NCBI GenBank assembly: GCA_904502165.1
Contig: CAJGDB010000019.1
Location: 1-23,155, forward strand
Direction: 5' to 3'
DNA: 23,155 bases
From: an uncultured Akkermansia sp.
GTDB taxonomy: Bacteria > Verrucomicrobiota > Verrucomicrobiia > Verrucomicrobiales > Akkermansiaceae
Position 1 is the first letter of the stretch. Each line of letters opens with the position of its first letter. The notes below the pieces were generated by a model. That model worked only from the letters and a program-made list of their open reading frames with translations. It did no database searches and was not told where the DNA came from. The translations under genes and the position numbers were made by a program. This document shows, in pieces, positions 23,080 to 23,155 of the stretch.

Positions 23080-23155
23080 ATGAAGATTACGCTGAATTCG
23101 CCGCTGGATATGCACCTGCACCTGCGCGATGGTGACATGTTGAAACTCACAGCTC
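23080..23155 (+). CDS. pyrC: Dihydroorotase, 5' end only
   Basis: The first 25 codons run off the window. They encode MKITLNSPLDMHLHLRDGDM and then LKLTA. The DMHLHLRDGDML motif, with the HxH metal ligands and the substrate-binding Arg, is the N-terminal signature of class II dihydroorotase (PyrC, E. coli type), the zinc enzyme that cyclises carbamoyl-aspartate in pyrimidine synthesis. The frame continues to the end without a stop. The start is fixed by the promoter 7 bp upstream and by the usual closeness of this motif to the N-terminus. Confidence 0.88.
   Translation, partial: MKITLNSPLDMHLHLRDGDMLKLTA

Overview
This 23.2 kb window looks like chromosomal housekeeping DNA from a Gram-negative (diderm) bacterium. 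The envelope genes support this: a lipoprotein, an exported M23 peptidase, an exported TPR protein and a 1360-residue AsmA/TamB-like protein. The composition is moderately GC-rich. The gene content and the near absence of Shine-Dalgarno sequences fit a member of the Verrucomicrobiota, possibly Akkermansia-like. That placement is inferred from the overall look and not from a search. I see no insertion sequence, phage gene, CRISPR array or clear recent transfer.

Layout. (1) Positions 1-3436, minus strand: a one-TM coiled-coil protein, metF, a YfgM-like one-TM TPR protein, an alpha-helical hypothetical, and then tRNA-Arg(CCT), which is cut at the window edge by its discriminator base. Gaps are short (14-36 bp), so this may be one transcript running into the tRNA. 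(2) Positions 3568-8414, plus strand: an envelope operon of pgsA, a lipoprotein, an M23 peptidase (GTGA stop/start overlap with the lipoprotein) and a large exported TPR protein. (3) Positions 8447-14890, minus strand: rlmI-type methyltransferase, a tandem polysaccharide deacetylase protein whose first domain has lost its catalytic residues, a membrane dynamin-like GTPase, and rarA. (4) Positions 15099-22993, plus strand: nusA, infB, rbfA and the AsmA-like giant. A consensus promoter drives them, and a strong intrinsic terminator sits inside the nusA leader. (5) At 23080 the 5' end of pyrC (dihydroorotase) runs off the window.

The most interesting signals are regulatory. Six of the seven promoters I can place have their -10 box only 7-12 bp from the start codon, which predicts leaderless or nearly leaderless mRNAs. 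None of the gene starts has a convincing GGAGG-type ribosome binding site. The exception in leader length is nusA: a perfect TTGACA-17-TATAAT promoter, about 100 nt of leader, and a 9-bp GC-rich hairpin plus seven Ts before the gene. An upstream segment can pair with the first arm of that hairpin, so the leader looks like a transcription attenuator. As NusA itself promotes intrinsic termination, an autoregulatory loop is a reasonable hypothesis.

No gene-free stretch exceeds 300 bases. The longest gap (14891-15098) holds the divergent rlmI/nusA promoters and the attenuator.
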